Below, one piece after another: positions 1 to 11,660 of a stretch of 64,000 nt of DNA. Below the pieces are notes generated by a model. That model worked only from the letters and a program-made list of their open reading frames with translations, was not told where the DNA came from and did not search any database. Origin of the DNA: Hydractinia symbiolongicarpus (lineage: Eukaryota > Cnidaria > Hydrozoa > Anthoathecata > Hydractiniidae); the NCBI RefSeq assembly GCF_029227915.1, contig NC_079887.1, positions 3,720,001 through 3,784,000 on the forward strand, written 5' to 3'. The translations under genes and the position numbers were made by a program. The number at the start of each line of letters is the position of its first letter. Position 1 is the stretch's first letter.

Positions 1-1620
1 GATTTTTTAAATTATTTTTTCAACACTAAAACGCATGAGACTTGTAGTTTTTAAAAATGTTTTCATTTTTGATGAGACGCTTAATAAATGAAGTTTCATC
101 GCCGGCAAACGAAAATCTGCGTTTTCCTGTAAATCCCGGACTCGGCCCGTATAGTCAAAAGTATACAAAGAAAGTACCCAGGGAGTAAACTTTTTTCCCG
201 AACGATTTTTTATATTATTTTTTCACTACTAAAACGCATGAGACTTGTAGTTTTTAAAAATGTTTTCATTTTTGATGGGACGCTAAATAAAAGAAGTTTA
301 ATCGCCGGCAAACGAAAACCCGCGATTTCCCGTAAATCCCGGACTCGGCCCGTATAGTCAAAAGTATACAAAGAAAGTACCCAGGGAGTAAACTCATTTC
401 CCGAACGATTTTTTAAATTATTTTTTCACCACTAAAACGCATGAGACTTGTAGTTTTCAAAAATGTTTTCATTTTTGATGAGACGCTAAATAAAAGAAGT
501 TTCATTGCCGGCAAACGAAAACCTGCGATTTCCCGTAAATCCCGGACTCGGCCCGTATAGTTAAAAGTATACAAAGAAAGTACCCAGGGAGTAAACTCAT
601 TTCCCGAACGATTTTTTATATTATTTTTTCACTACTAAAACGCATGAGACTTGTAGTTTTTAAAAATGTTTTCATTTTTGATGAGACGCTGAATAAAAGA
701 AGTTTCATTGCCGGAAACGAAAACCTGCGATTTCCCGTAAATCCCGGACTCGGCCCGTATAGTCAAAAGTATACAAAGAAAGTACCCATGGAGTAAACTC
801 ATTTCCCGAACGATTTTTTACATTATTTTTTCACCACTAAAACGCATGAGACTTGTAGTTTTTAAAAATGTTTCCATTTTTGATGGGACGCTGAATAAAA
901 GAAGTTTAATCGCCGGCAAACGAAAACCCACCATTTCCCGTAAACCCCGGACTCGGTCCGTATAGTGAAAAGTATACAAAGAAAGTACCCAGGGAGTAAA
1001 CTCATTTCCAGAACGATTTTTTAAATTATCTTTTCACCACTAAAACGCATGAGACTTGTAGTTTTCAAAAATGTTTTCATTTTTGATGAGACGCTGAATA
1101 GAAGAAGTTTAATCGCCGGCATAGGAAAACCTGCGGTTTCCCGTAAATCCCGGACTCGGCCCGTATAGTCATAAGTACACAAAAAAAGTACGCAGGGAGT
1201 AAACTCATTTCCCGAACGATTTTTTATATTATTTCACCACTAAAGCCCATGAGACTTGTAGTTTTTAAAAATGTTTTCATTTTTGTTGAGACGCTGAATA
1301 AAAGGAGTTTAATCGCCGGCAAACGAAAACCCGCCATTTCCCGTAAACCCCGGACTCGGTCCGTATAGTCAAAAGTATACAAAGAAAGTACCCCGGGAGT
1401 AAACTCATTTCCCGAACGATTTTTTAAATTACTTTTTCACCACTAAAACGCATGAGACTTGTAGTTTTTAAAAATGTTTTCATTTTTGATGGGACGCTGA
1501 ATAAAAGAAGTTTAATCGCCGGCAAACGAAAACCCGCCATTTCCCGTAAACCCCGGACTCGGTCCGTATAGTCAAAAGTATACAAAGAAAGTACCCAGGG
1601 AGTAAACTCATTTCCCGAAC
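1..1620. repeat. 8-monomer higher-order unit 1 (1620 bp)
   Basis: The monomer order here recurs at +1620/1621: a CAACACT monomer with CGTTTTCCTG, a CACTACT monomer with GATGGGACG, a monomer with TTTCATTGCCGG, one lacking a C in GCCGGAAACG, one with a TTTCCATT change, a GGCATAGGAAAACC monomer and a 200-bp AAAGCCC monomer. Small differences from unit 2 exist, for example ACGCTTAATAAATG versus ACGCTGAATAAAAG, and one T fewer near 192. The left edge is cut by the window. Confidence 0.93.
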
Positions 1621-3052
1621 GATTTTTTAAATTATTTTTTCAACACTAAAACGCATGAGACTTGTAGTTTTTAAAAATGTTTTCATTTTTGATGATACGC
1701 TGAATAAAAGAAGTTTCATCGCCGGCAAACGAAAATCTGCGTTTTCCTGTAAATCCCGGACTCGGCCCGTATAGTCAAAAGTATACAAAGAAAGTACCCA
1801 GGGAGTAAACTTTTTTTCCCGAACGATTTTTTATATTATTTTTTCACTACTAAAACGCATGAGACTTGTAGTTTTTAAAAATGTTTTCATTTTTTATGGG
1901 ACGCTAAATAAAAGAAGTTTAATCGCCGGCAAACGAAAACCCGCGATTTCCCGTAAATCCCGGACTCGGCCCGTATAGTCAAAAGTATACAAAGAAAGTA
2001 CCCAGGGAGTAAACTCATTTCCCGAACGATTTTTTAAATTATTTTTTCACCACTAAAACGCATGAGACTTGTAGTTTTCAAAAATGTTTTCATTTTTGAT
2101 GAGACGCTAAATAAAAGAAGTTTCATTGCCGGCAAACGAAAACCTGCGATTTCCCGTAAATCCCGGACTCGGCCCGTATAGTCAAAAGTATACAAAGAAA
2201 GTACCCAGGGAGTAAACTCATTTCCCCAACGATTTTTTATATTATTTTTTCACTACTAAAACGCATGAGACTTGTAGTTTTTAAAAATGTTTTCATTTTT
2301 GATGAGACGCTGAATAAAAGAAGTTTCATTGCCGGAAACGAAAACCTGCGATTTCCCGTAAATCCCGGACTCGGCCCGTATAGTCAAAAGTATACAAAGA
2401 AAGTACCCAGGGAGTAAACTCATTTCCCGAACGATTTTTTACATTATTTTTTCACCACTAAAACGCATGAGACTTGTAGTTTTTAAAAATGTTTCCATTT
2501 TTGATGGGACGCTGAATAAAAGAAGTTTAATCGCCGGCAAACGAAAACCCACCATTTCCCGTAAACCCCGGACTCGGTCCGTATAGTGAAAAGTATACAA
2601 AGAAAGTACCCAGGGAGTAAACTCATTTCCAGAACGATTTTTTAAATTATCTTTTCACCACTAAAACGCATGAGACTTGTAGTTTTCAAAAATGTTTTCA
2701 TTTTTGATGAGACGCTGAATAAAAGAAGTTTAATCGCCGGCATAGGAAAACCTGCGGTTTCCCGTAAATCCCGGACTCGGCCCGTATAGTCATAAGTACA
2801 CAAAAAAAGTACCCAGGGAGTAAACTCATTTCCCGAACGATTTTTTATATTATTTCACCACTAAAGCCCATGAGACTTGTAGTTTTTAAAAATGTTTTCA
2901 TTTTTGATGAGACGCTGAATAAAAGGAGTTTAATCGCCGGCAAACGAAAACCCGCCATTTCCCGTAAACCCCGGACTCGGTCCGTATAGTCAAAAGTATA
3001 CAAAGAAAGTACCCCGGGAGTAAACTCATTTCCCGAACGATTTTTTAAATTA
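1621..3052. repeat. 8-monomer higher-order unit 2, seven monomers retained
   Basis: It repeats unit 1 with the same order of diagnostic monomers. The offset is 1620, becoming 1621 after one inserted T near 1812. The match breaks at about 3053, so the eighth monomer (with GTTTTTAAAAATG and GATGGGACG in unit 1) is replaced by another type. Confidence 0.92.
2078..2099 (+). other. Representative monomer hairpin 1 (9-bp stem, TTTT loop)
   Basis: TCAAAAATG (2078-2086), TTTT (2087-2090) and CATTTTTGA (2091-2099) form a perfect inverted repeat, about bases 51-72 of each monomer. Monomers with GTTTTT in place of GTTTTC keep a 7-bp core (AAAAATG/CATTTTT) plus a possible T-G pair. Mismatched versions such as TACAAATG/CATTTTTG also occur. 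No function is known; it could be a structure, a protein site or a simple T/A tract effect. Confidence 0.8.
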
Positions 3053-3287
3053 TTTTTTCACCACTAAAACGCATGAGACTTGTAGTTTTCAAAAATGTTT
3101 TCATTTTTGATGAGACGCTGAATAAAAGAAGTTTCATCGCCGGCAAACGAAAATCTGCGATTTCCCGTAAATCCCGGACTCGGCCCGTATAGTCAAAAGT
3201 ATACAAAGAAAGTACCCAGGGAGTAAACTCTTTTCCCGAACGATTTTTTATATTATTTTTACACTACTAAAACGCATGAGACTTGTA

Positions 3288-3348
3288 GTTTTCAAAAATG
3301 TTTTCATTTTTGATGAGACGCTTAATGAAGGAGGTTTAATCGCCGGCA
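3288..3348. repeat. 61-bp partial monomer (domain 1, copy A)
   Basis: The segment from GTTTTCAAAAATG to CGCCGGCA is followed at once by another GTTTTCAAAAATG at 3349, giving an extra 61-bp piece inside one monomer. The breakpoint joins GCCGGCA to GTTTTC. Confidence 0.93.
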
Positions 3349-5049
3349 GTTTTCAAAAATGTTTTCATTTTTGATGAGACGCTGAATAAAAGAAGTTTAA
3401 TCGCCAGCAAACGAAAACCTGCGATTTCCCGTAAATCCCGGACTCGGCCCGTATAGTCAAAAGTATACAAAGAAAGTAACCAGGGAGTAAACTCATTTTC
3501 TGAACGATTTTTTATATTATTTTTTCACCACTAAAACGCATGAGACTTGTAGTTTTCAAAAATGTTTTCATTTTTGTTGGGACGCTGAATAAAAGGAGTT
3601 TAATCGCCGGCAAACGAAAACCCGCCATTTCCCGTAAATCCCCGACTCGGCCCGTATAATCAAAAGTATACAAAGAAAGTACCCAGGGAGTAAACTCTTT
3701 TCCCGAACGATTTTTTATATTATTTTTTCACTACTAAAACGCATGAGACTTGTAGTTTTTAAAAATATTTTCATTTTTGATGGGACGCTAAATAAAAGAA
3801 GTTTAATCGCCGGCAAACGAAAACCCGCGATTTTCCCGTAAATCCCGGACTCGGCCCGTATAGTCAAAAGTATACAAAGAAAGTACCCAGGGAGTAAAGT
3901 CATTTCCCGAACGATTTTTTAAATTATTTTTTCACCACTAAAACGCATGAGACTTGTAGTTTTCAAAAATGTTTTCATTTTTGATGAGACGCTTAATGAA
4001 AGAGGTTTAATCGCCGGCAAACGAAAACCCGCGATTTCCCGTAAATCCCGGACTCGGCCCGTATAGTCAAAAGTATACAAAGAAAGTACCCAGGGAGTAA
4101 ACTCATTTCCCGAACGATTTTTTAAATTATTTTTTCACCACTAAAACGCATGAGACTTGTAGTTTTCAAAAATGTTTTCATTTTTGATGTGACGCTGAAT
4201 AAAAGAAGTTTCATCGCCGGCAAACGAAAATCTGCGATTTCCCGTCAATCCCGGACTCGGCCCGTATAGTCAAAAGTATACAAAGAAAGTACCCAGGGAG
4301 TAAACTCTTTTCCCGAACGATTTTTTATATTATTTTTTCACTACTAAAACGCATGAGACTAGTAGTTTTTAAAAATATTTTCATTTTTGATGGGACGCTA
4401 AATAAAAGAAGTTTAATCGCCGGCAAACGAAAACCCGCGATTTCCCGTAAATCCCGGACTCGGCCCGTATAGTCAAAAGTATACAAAGAAAATACCCAGG
4501 GAGTAAAGTCATTTCCCGAACGATTTTTTAAATTATTTTTTCACCACTAAAACGCATGAGACTTGTAGTTTTCAAAAATGTTTTCATTTTTGATGAGACG
4601 CTTAATGAAAGAGGTTTAATCGCCGGCAAACGAAAACCCGCGATTTCCCGTAAATCCCGGACTCGGCCCGTTTAGTCAAAAGTATACAAAGAAAGTACCC
4701 AGGGAGTAAAGTCATTTCCCGAACGATTTTTTAAATTATTTTTTCACCACTAAAACGCATGAGACTTGTAGTTTTCAAAAATGTTTTCATTTTTGATGAG
4801 ACGCTTAATGAAAGAGGTTTAATCGCCGGCAAACGAAAACCCGCGATTTCCCGTAAATCCCGGACTCGGCCCGTATAGTCAAAAGTATACAAAGAAAGTA
4901 CCCAGGGAGTAAACTCATTTCCCGAACGATTTTTTAAATTATTTTTTCACCACTAAAACGCATGAGACTTGTAGTTTTCAAAAATGTTTTCATTTTTGAT
5001 GAGACGCCTAATGAAAGAGGTTTAATCGCCGGCAAACGAAAACCTTCGA

Positions 5050-5965
5050 TTTCCCGTAAATCCCGGGCTTGGCCCGCATAGTCATAAGTACACAAAGAAA
5101 GTACCCATGAAGTAAACTCATTTCCCGAACGATTTTTTAAATTATTTTTTCACCACTAAAACGCATGAGACTTGTAGTTTTCAAAAATGTTTTCATTTTT
5201 GATGAGACGCTTAATGAAAGAGGTTTAATCGCCGGCAAACGAAAACCCGCGATTTCCCGTAAATCCCGGACTCGGCCCGTATAGTCAAAAGTATACAAAG
5301 AAAGTACCCAGGGAGTAAACTCATTTCACGAACGATTTTTTAAATTATTTTTTCACCACTAAAACGCATGAGACTTGTAGTTTTCAAAAATGTTTTCATT
5401 TTTGATGAGACGCTTAATGAAAGAGGTTTAATCGCCGGCAAACGAAAACCCGCGATTTCCCGTAAATCCCGGGCTTGGCCCGCATAGTCGAATGTATACA
5501 AAGAAAGTACCCAGGGAGTAAACTCATTTCCCGAACGATTTTTTAAATTATTTTTTCACCACTAAAACGCATGAGACTTGTAGTTTTCAAAAATGTTTTC
5601 ATTTTTGATAAGACGCTTAATGAAAGAGGTTTAATCGCCGGCAAACGAAAACACGCGATTTCCCGTAAATCCCGGGCTTGGCCCGCATAGTCGAATGTAT
5701 ACAAAGAAAGTACCCATGGAGTAAACTAATTTCCCGAACGATTTTCTAATTTTTTTTTCATCACTAAAACGCATGAGACTTGTAGTTTTTAAAAATGTTT
5801 TCATTTTTGATGAGACGCTTAATGGAAGAGGTTTAATCGCCGGCAAACGAAAACCCGCGATTTCCCGCAAATCCCGGACTCGGCCCGTATAGTCAAAAGT
5901 ATACAAAGAAAGTACCCAGGGAGTAAACTCATTTCCCGAACGATTTTTTAAATTATTTTTTCACC
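5050..5965. repeat. 4.5-monomer block repeated at 8-monomer spacing, copy 1
   Basis: It matches ~6672-7587 at offset 1622. Shared rare markers include ATAGTCATAAGTACACAAAG, an AAGTAAAC variant, CATTTCACGAACG, GATAAGACG, AAAACACGCG and GATTTTCTAATTTT. The match ends where GATAAGACG is replaced by GATGAGACG. Confidence 0.88.
5479..5492 (-). other. Representative CENP-B-box-like motif, spacer one base short
   Basis: On the minus strand this reads TTCGACTATGCGGG. The known mammalian CENP-B box core is TTCG, four bases, A, two bases, CGGG. Here the fit is TTCG, three bases, A, two bases, CGGG. It occurs in monomers with the TAGTCGAATG variant (with GTATAG giving TTCGACTATACGGG) but not in TAGTCAAAAG or TAGTCATAAG monomers. 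Binding by any protein is not shown. Confidence 0.4.
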
Positions 5966-6671
5966 ACTAAAACGCATGAGACTTGTAGTTTTCAAAAATG
6001 TTTTCATTTTTGATAAGACGCTTAATGAAAGAGGTTTAATCGCCGGCAAACGAAAACCCGCGATTTCCCGTAAATCCCGGGCTTGGCCCGCATAGTCGAA
6101 TGTATACAAAGAAAGTAGCCATGGAGTAAACTAATTTCCCGAACGATTTTCTAATTTTTTTTTCATCACTAAAACGCATGAGACTTGTAGTTTTTAAAAA
6201 TGTTTTCATTTTTGATGAGACGCTTAATGAAAGAGGTTTAATCGCCGGCAAACGAAAACCCGCCATTTCCCGTAAACCCCGGACTCGGTCCGTATAGTCA
6301 AAAGTATACAAAGAAAGTACCCAGGGAGTAAACTCATTTCCCGAACGATTTTTTAAATTATTTTTTCACCACTAAAACGCATGAGACTTGTAGTTTTCAA
6401 AAATGTTTTCATTTTTGATGTGACGCTGAATAAGAGAAGTTTCATCGCCGGCAAACGAAAATCTGCGATTTCCCGTAAATCCCGGACTCGGTCCGTATAG
6501 TGAAAAGTATACAAAGACAGTACCCAGGGAGTAAACTCATTTCCAGAACGATTTTTTAAATTATCTTTTCACTACTAAAACGCATGAGACTTGTAGTTTT
6601 CAAAAATGTTTTCATTTTTGATGAGACGCTGAATAAAAGAAGTTTAATCGCCGGCATAGGAAAACCTGCGG

Positions 6672-7587
6672 TTTCCCGTAAATCCCGGAATCGACCCGTA
6701 TAGTCATAAGTACACAAAGAAAGTACCCAGGAAGTAAACTCATTTCCCGAACGATTTTTTAAATTATTTTTTCACCACTAAAACGCATGAGACTTGTAGT
6801 TTTCAAAAATGTTTTCATTTTTGATGAGACGATTAATGAAAGAGGTTTAATCGCCAGCAAACGAAAACCCGCGATTTCCCGTAAATCCCGGACTCGGCCC
6901 GTATATTCAAAAGTATACAAAGAAAGTACCCAGGGAGTAAACTCATTTCACGAACGATTTTTTAAATTATTTTTTCACCACTAAAACGCATGAGACTTGT
7001 AGTTTTCAAAAATGTTTTCATTTTTGATGAGACGCTTAATGAAAGAGGTTTAATCGCCGGCAAACGAAAACCCGCGATTTCCCGTAAATCCCGGGCTTGG
7101 CCCGCATAGTCGAATGTATACAAAGAAAGTACCCAGGGAGTAAACTCATTTCCCGAACGATTTTTTAAATTATTTTTTCACCACTAAAACGCATGAGACT
7201 TGTAGTTTTCAAAAATGTTTTCATTTTTGATAAGACGCTTAATGAAAGAGGTTTAATCGCCGGCAAACGAAAACACGCGATTTCCCGTAAATCCCGGGCT
7301 TGGCCCGCATAGTCGAATGTATACAAAGAAAGTACCCATGGAGTAAACTAATTTCCCGAACGATTTTCTAATTTTTTTTTCATCACTAAAACGCATGAGA
7401 CTTGTAGTTTTTAAAAATGTTTTCATTTTTGATGAGACGCTTAATGGAAGAGGTTTAATCGCCGGCAAACGAAAACCCGCGATTTCCCGCAAATCCCGGA
7501 CTCGGCCCGTATAGTCAAAAGTATACAAAGAAAGTACCCAGGGAGTAAACTCATTTCCCGAACGATTTTTTAAATTATTTTTTCACC
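6672..7587. repeat. 4.5-monomer block repeated at 8-monomer spacing, copy 2
   Basis: It is the partner of ~5050-5965. It differs by a few bases, such as GCCAGC near 6854 and GTATATTC near 6901. The 8-monomer spacing is the same as that of the 1620-bp units further left. Confidence 0.88.
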
Positions 7588-8058
7588 ACTAAAACGCATG
7601 AGACTTGTAGTTTTCAAAAATGTTTTCATTTTTGATGAGACGCTTAATGAAGGAGGTTTAATCGCCGGCAAACGAAAACCCGCGATTTCCCGTAAATCCC
7701 GGACTTGGCCCGCATAGTCGAATGTATACAAAGAAAGTACCCAGGGAGTAAACTCATTTCCCGAACGATTTTTTAAATTATTTTTTCACCACTAAAACGC
7801 ATGAGATTTGTAGTTTTCAAAAATGTTTTCATTTTTGATGAGACGCTTAATGAAAGAGGTTTAATCGCCGGCAAACGAAAACCCGCGATTTCCCGTAAAT
7901 CCCGGGCTTGGCCCGCATAGTCTAATGTATACAAAGAAAGTACCCAGGGAGTAAACTAATTTGTCGAACGATTTTTTAATTTTTTTTTCATCACTAAAAC
8001 GCATGAGACTTGTAGTTTTCAAAAATGTTTTCATTTTTGATGAGACGCTTAATGAAGG
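7451..8058. repeat. 3-monomer repeat (608 bp), unit 1
   Basis: It is repeated directly at +608. Shared markers are a monomer with GAGATTTGTAG, one with CTAATTTGTCGAACG followed by a T-rich run and CATCAC, and ATAGTCTAATG. One difference seen is GGACTTGG here against GGGCTTGG in unit 2. Confidence 0.88.
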
Positions 8059-8619
8059 AGGTTTAATCGCCGGCAAACGAAAACCCGCGATTTCCCGCAA
8101 ATCCCGGACTCGGCCCGTATAGTCAAAAGTATACAAAGAAAGTACCCAGGGAGTAAACTCATTTCCCGAACGATTTTTTAAATTATTTTTTCACCACTAA
8201 AACGCATGAGACTTGTAGTTTTCAAAAATGTTTTCATTTTTGATGAGACGCTTAATGAAGGAGGTTTAATCGCCGGCAAACGAAAACCCGCGATTTCCCG
8301 TAAATCCCGGGCTTGGCCCGCATAGTCGAATGTATACAAAGAAAGTACCCAGGGAGTAAACTCATTTCCCGAACGATTTTTTAAATTATTTTTTCACCAC
8401 TAAAACGCATGAGATTTGTAGTTTTCAAAAATGTTTTCATTTTTGATGAGACGCTTAATGAAAGAGGTTTAATCGCCGGCAAACGAAAACCCGCGATTTC
8501 CCGTAAATCCCGGGCTTGGCCCGCATAGTCTAATGTATACAAAGAAAGTACCCAGGGAGTAAACTAATTTGTCGAACGATTTTTTAATTTTTTTTTCATC
8601 ACTAAAACGCATGAGACTT
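8059..8619. repeat. 3-monomer repeat (608 bp), unit 2, cut by the 8.4-kb junction
   Basis: It matches 7451-8011 and breaks at 8620, where GTTTTC becomes GTTTTT. That is where the second 8373-bp copy takes over. Confidence 0.86.
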
Positions 8620-9993
8620 GTAGTTTTTAAAAATGTTTTCATTTTTGATGGGACGCTAAATAAAAGAAGTTTAATCGCCGGCAAACGAAAACCCGCGATT
8701 TCCCGTAAATCCCGGACTCGGCCCGTATAGTCAAAAGTATACAAAGAAAGTACCCAGGGAGTAAACTCATTTCCCGAACGATTTTTTAAATTATTTTTTC
8801 ACCACTAAAACGCATGAGACTTGTAGTTTTCAAAAATGTTTTCATTTTTGATGAGACGCTAAATAAAAGAAGTTTCATTGCCGGCAAACGAAAACCTGCG
8901 ATTTCCCGTAAATCCCGGACTCGGCCCGTATAGTTAAAAGTATACAAAGAAAGTACCCAGGGAGTAAACTCATTTCCCGAACGATTTTTTATATTATTTT
9001 TTCACTACTAAAACGCATGAGACTTGTAGTTTTTAAAAATGTTTTCATTTTTGATGAGACGCTGAATAAAAGAAGTTTCATTGCCGGAAACGAAAACCTG
9101 CGATTTCCCGTAAATCCCGGACTCGGCCCGTATAGTCAAAAGTATACAAAGAAAGTACCCATGGAGTAAACTCATTTCCCGAACGATTTTTTACATTATT
9201 TTTTCACCACTAAAACGCATGAGACTTGTAGTTTTTAAAAATGTTTCCATTTTTGATGGGACGCTGAATAAAAGAAGTTTAATCGCCGGCAAACGAAAAC
9301 CCACCATTTCCCGTAAACCCCGGACTCGGTCCGTATAGTGAAAAGTATACAAAGAAAGTACCCAGGGAGTAAACTCATTTCCAGAACGATTTTTTAAATT
9401 ATCTTTTCACCACTAAAACGCATGAGACTTGTAGTTTTCAAAAATGTTTTCATTTTTGATGAGACGCTGAATAGAAGAAGTTTAATCGCCGGCATAGGAA
9501 AACCTGCGGTTTCCCGTAAATCCCGGACTCGGCCCGTATAGTCATAAGTACACAAAAAAAGTACGCAGGGAGTAAACTCATTTCCCGAACGATTTTTTAT
9601 ATTATTTCACCACTAAAGCCCATGAGACTTGTAGTTTTTAAAAATGTTTTCATTTTTGTTGAGACGCTGAATAAAAGGAGTTTAATCGCCGGCAAACGAA
9701 AACCCGCCATTTCCCGTAAACCCCGGACTCGGTCCGTATAGTCAAAAGTATACAAAGAAAGTACCCCGGGAGTAAACTCATTTCCCGAACGATTTTTTAA
9801 ATTACTTTTTCACCACTAAAACGCATGAGACTTGTAGTTTTTAAAAATGTTTTCATTTTTGATGGGACGCTGAATAAAAGAAGTTTAATCGCCGGCAAAC
9901 GAAAACCCGCCATTTCCCGTAAACCCCGGACTCGGTCCGTATAGTCAAAAGTATACAAAGAAAGTACCCAGGGAGTAAACTCATTTCCCGAAC
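8601..9993. repeat. Copy B version of 8-monomer unit 1 (left-truncated)
   Basis: It is the 8373-bp-shifted image of 228-1620. The first monomer of the unit is missing because the large duplication begins just inside it. Confidence 0.92.
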
Positions 9994-11425
9994 GATTTTT
10001 TAAATTATTTTTTCAACACTAAAACGCATGAGACTTGTAGTTTTTAAAAATGTTTTCATTTTTGATGATACGCTGAATAAAAGAAGTTTCATCGCCGGCA
10101 AACGAAAATCTGCGTTTTCCTGTAAATCCCGGACTCGGCCCGTATAGTCAAAAGTATACAAAGAAAGTACCCAGGGAGTAAACTTTTTTTCCCGAACGAT
10201 TTTTTATATTATTTTTTCACTACTAAAACGCATGAGACTTGTAGTTTTTAAAAATGTTTTCATTTTTTATGGGACGCTAAATAAAAGAAGTTTAATCGCC
10301 GGCAAACGAAAACCCGCGATTTCCCGTAAATCCCGGACTCGGCCCGTATAGTCAAAAGTATACAAAGAAAGTACCCAGGGAGTAAACTCATTTCCCGAAC
10401 GATTTTTTAAATTATTTTTTCACCACTAAAACGCATGAGACTTGTAGTTTTCAAAAATGTTTTCATTTTTGATGAGACGCTAAATAAAAGAAGTTTCATT
10501 GCCGGCAAACGAAAACCTGCGATTTCCCGTAAATCCCGGACTCGGCCCGTATAGTCAAAAGTATACAAAGAAAGTACCCAGGGAGTAAACTCATTTCCCC
10601 AACGATTTTTTATATTATTTTTTCACTACTAAAACGCATGAGACTTGTAGTTTTTAAAAATGTTTTCATTTTTGATGAGACGCTGAATAAAAGAAGTTTC
10701 ATTGCCGGAAACGAAAACCTGCGATTTCCCGTAAATCCCGGACTCGGCCCGTATAGTCAAAAGTATACAAAGAAAGTACCCAGGGAGTAAACTCATTTCC
10801 CGAACGATTTTTTACATTATTTTTTCACCACTAAAACGCATGAGACTTGTAGTTTTTAAAAATGTTTCCATTTTTGATGGGACGCTGAATAAAAGAAGTT
10901 TAATCGCCGGCAAACGAAAACCCACCATTTCCCGTAAACCCCGGACTCGGTCCGTATAGTGAAAAGTATACAAAGAAAGTACCCAGGGAGTAAACTCATT
11001 TCCAGAACGATTTTTTAAATTATCTTTTCACCACTAAAACGCATGAGACTTGTAGTTTTCAAAAATGTTTTCATTTTTGATGAGACGCTGAATAAAAGAA
11101 GTTTAATCGCCGGCATAGGAAAACCTGCGGTTTCCCGTAAATCCCGGACTCGGCCCGTATAGTCATAAGTACACAAAAAAAGTACCCAGGGAGTAAACTC
11201 ATTTCCCGAACGATTTTTTATATTATTTCACCACTAAAGCCCATGAGACTTGTAGTTTTTAAAAATGTTTTCATTTTTGATGAGACGCTGAATAAAAGGA
11301 GTTTAATCGCCGGCAAACGAAAACCCGCCATTTCCCGTAAACCCCGGACTCGGTCCGTATAGTCAAAAGTATACAAAGAAAGTACCCCGGGAGTAAACTC
11401 ATTTCCCGAACGATTTTTTAAATTA
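9994..11425. repeat. Copy B version of 8-monomer unit 2
   Basis: It is the 8373-bp-shifted image of 1621-3052, beginning with the CAACACT monomer and the GATGATACG variant and ending after the 200-bp AAAGCCC monomer. Confidence 0.92.
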
Positions 11426-11660
11426 TTTTTTCACCACTAAAACGCATGAGACTTGTAGTTTTCAAAAATGTTTTCATTTTTGATGAGACGCTGAATAAAA
11501 GAAGTTTCATCGCCGGCAAACGAAAATCTGCGATTTCCCGTAAATCCCGGACTCGGCCCGTATAGTCAAAAGTATACAAAGAAAGTACCCAGGGAGTAAA
11601 CTCTTTTCCCGAACGATTTTTTATATTATTTTTACACTACTAAAACGCATGAGACTTGTA

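Larger units (their letters stand above)
228..8600. repeat. 8373-bp tandem duplication, copy A (~41 monomers)
   Basis: Every diagnostic variant compared here recurs 8373 bp downstream, including shortened monomers, the 61-bp partial monomer at 3288 and single-base changes. The length fits 41 monomers plus the 61-bp partial unit. Matching begins at ~228 (partner 8601). The left neighbour differs at 226 and 227. Only four base differences from copy B were noticed by eye: 5108 T/G, 5855 C/A, 6694 A/G and 6832 A/C. This is not an exhaustive alignment. Such high identity indicates a very recent duplication or an assembly duplication. Confidence 0.95.

Noticed and set aside
137-149. CCCGGG and GCCGGC palindromes as possible regulatory sites
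   Set aside because: They are short palindromes present because every monomer has them. No independent evidence of regulation was seen.
2078-2099. Intrinsic terminator (hairpin followed by T-rich sequence)
   Set aside because: The stem is AT-rich and the T run is the hairpin arm itself, not a tail. It recurs in hundreds of copies with no gene nearby.
3715-3903. Short 61-68 codon minus-strand ORFs across the array
   Set aside because: All are shadows of the repeat, shorter than one monomer, and share the same sequence read through the hairpin and ACGCATGAGAC box.
5631-5906. Recurrent 91-codon minus-strand ORF (also near 6036, 7253, 7861, 8469, 14,004, 16,234, 18,261, 24,550, 41,578, 54,831)
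   Set aside because: Each spans about 1.4 satellite monomers, and its first and second halves are the same repeat read in two frames. The ORF exists only where stop codons happen to be mutated. It has no recognisable domain and no promoter or context distinct from other monomers.
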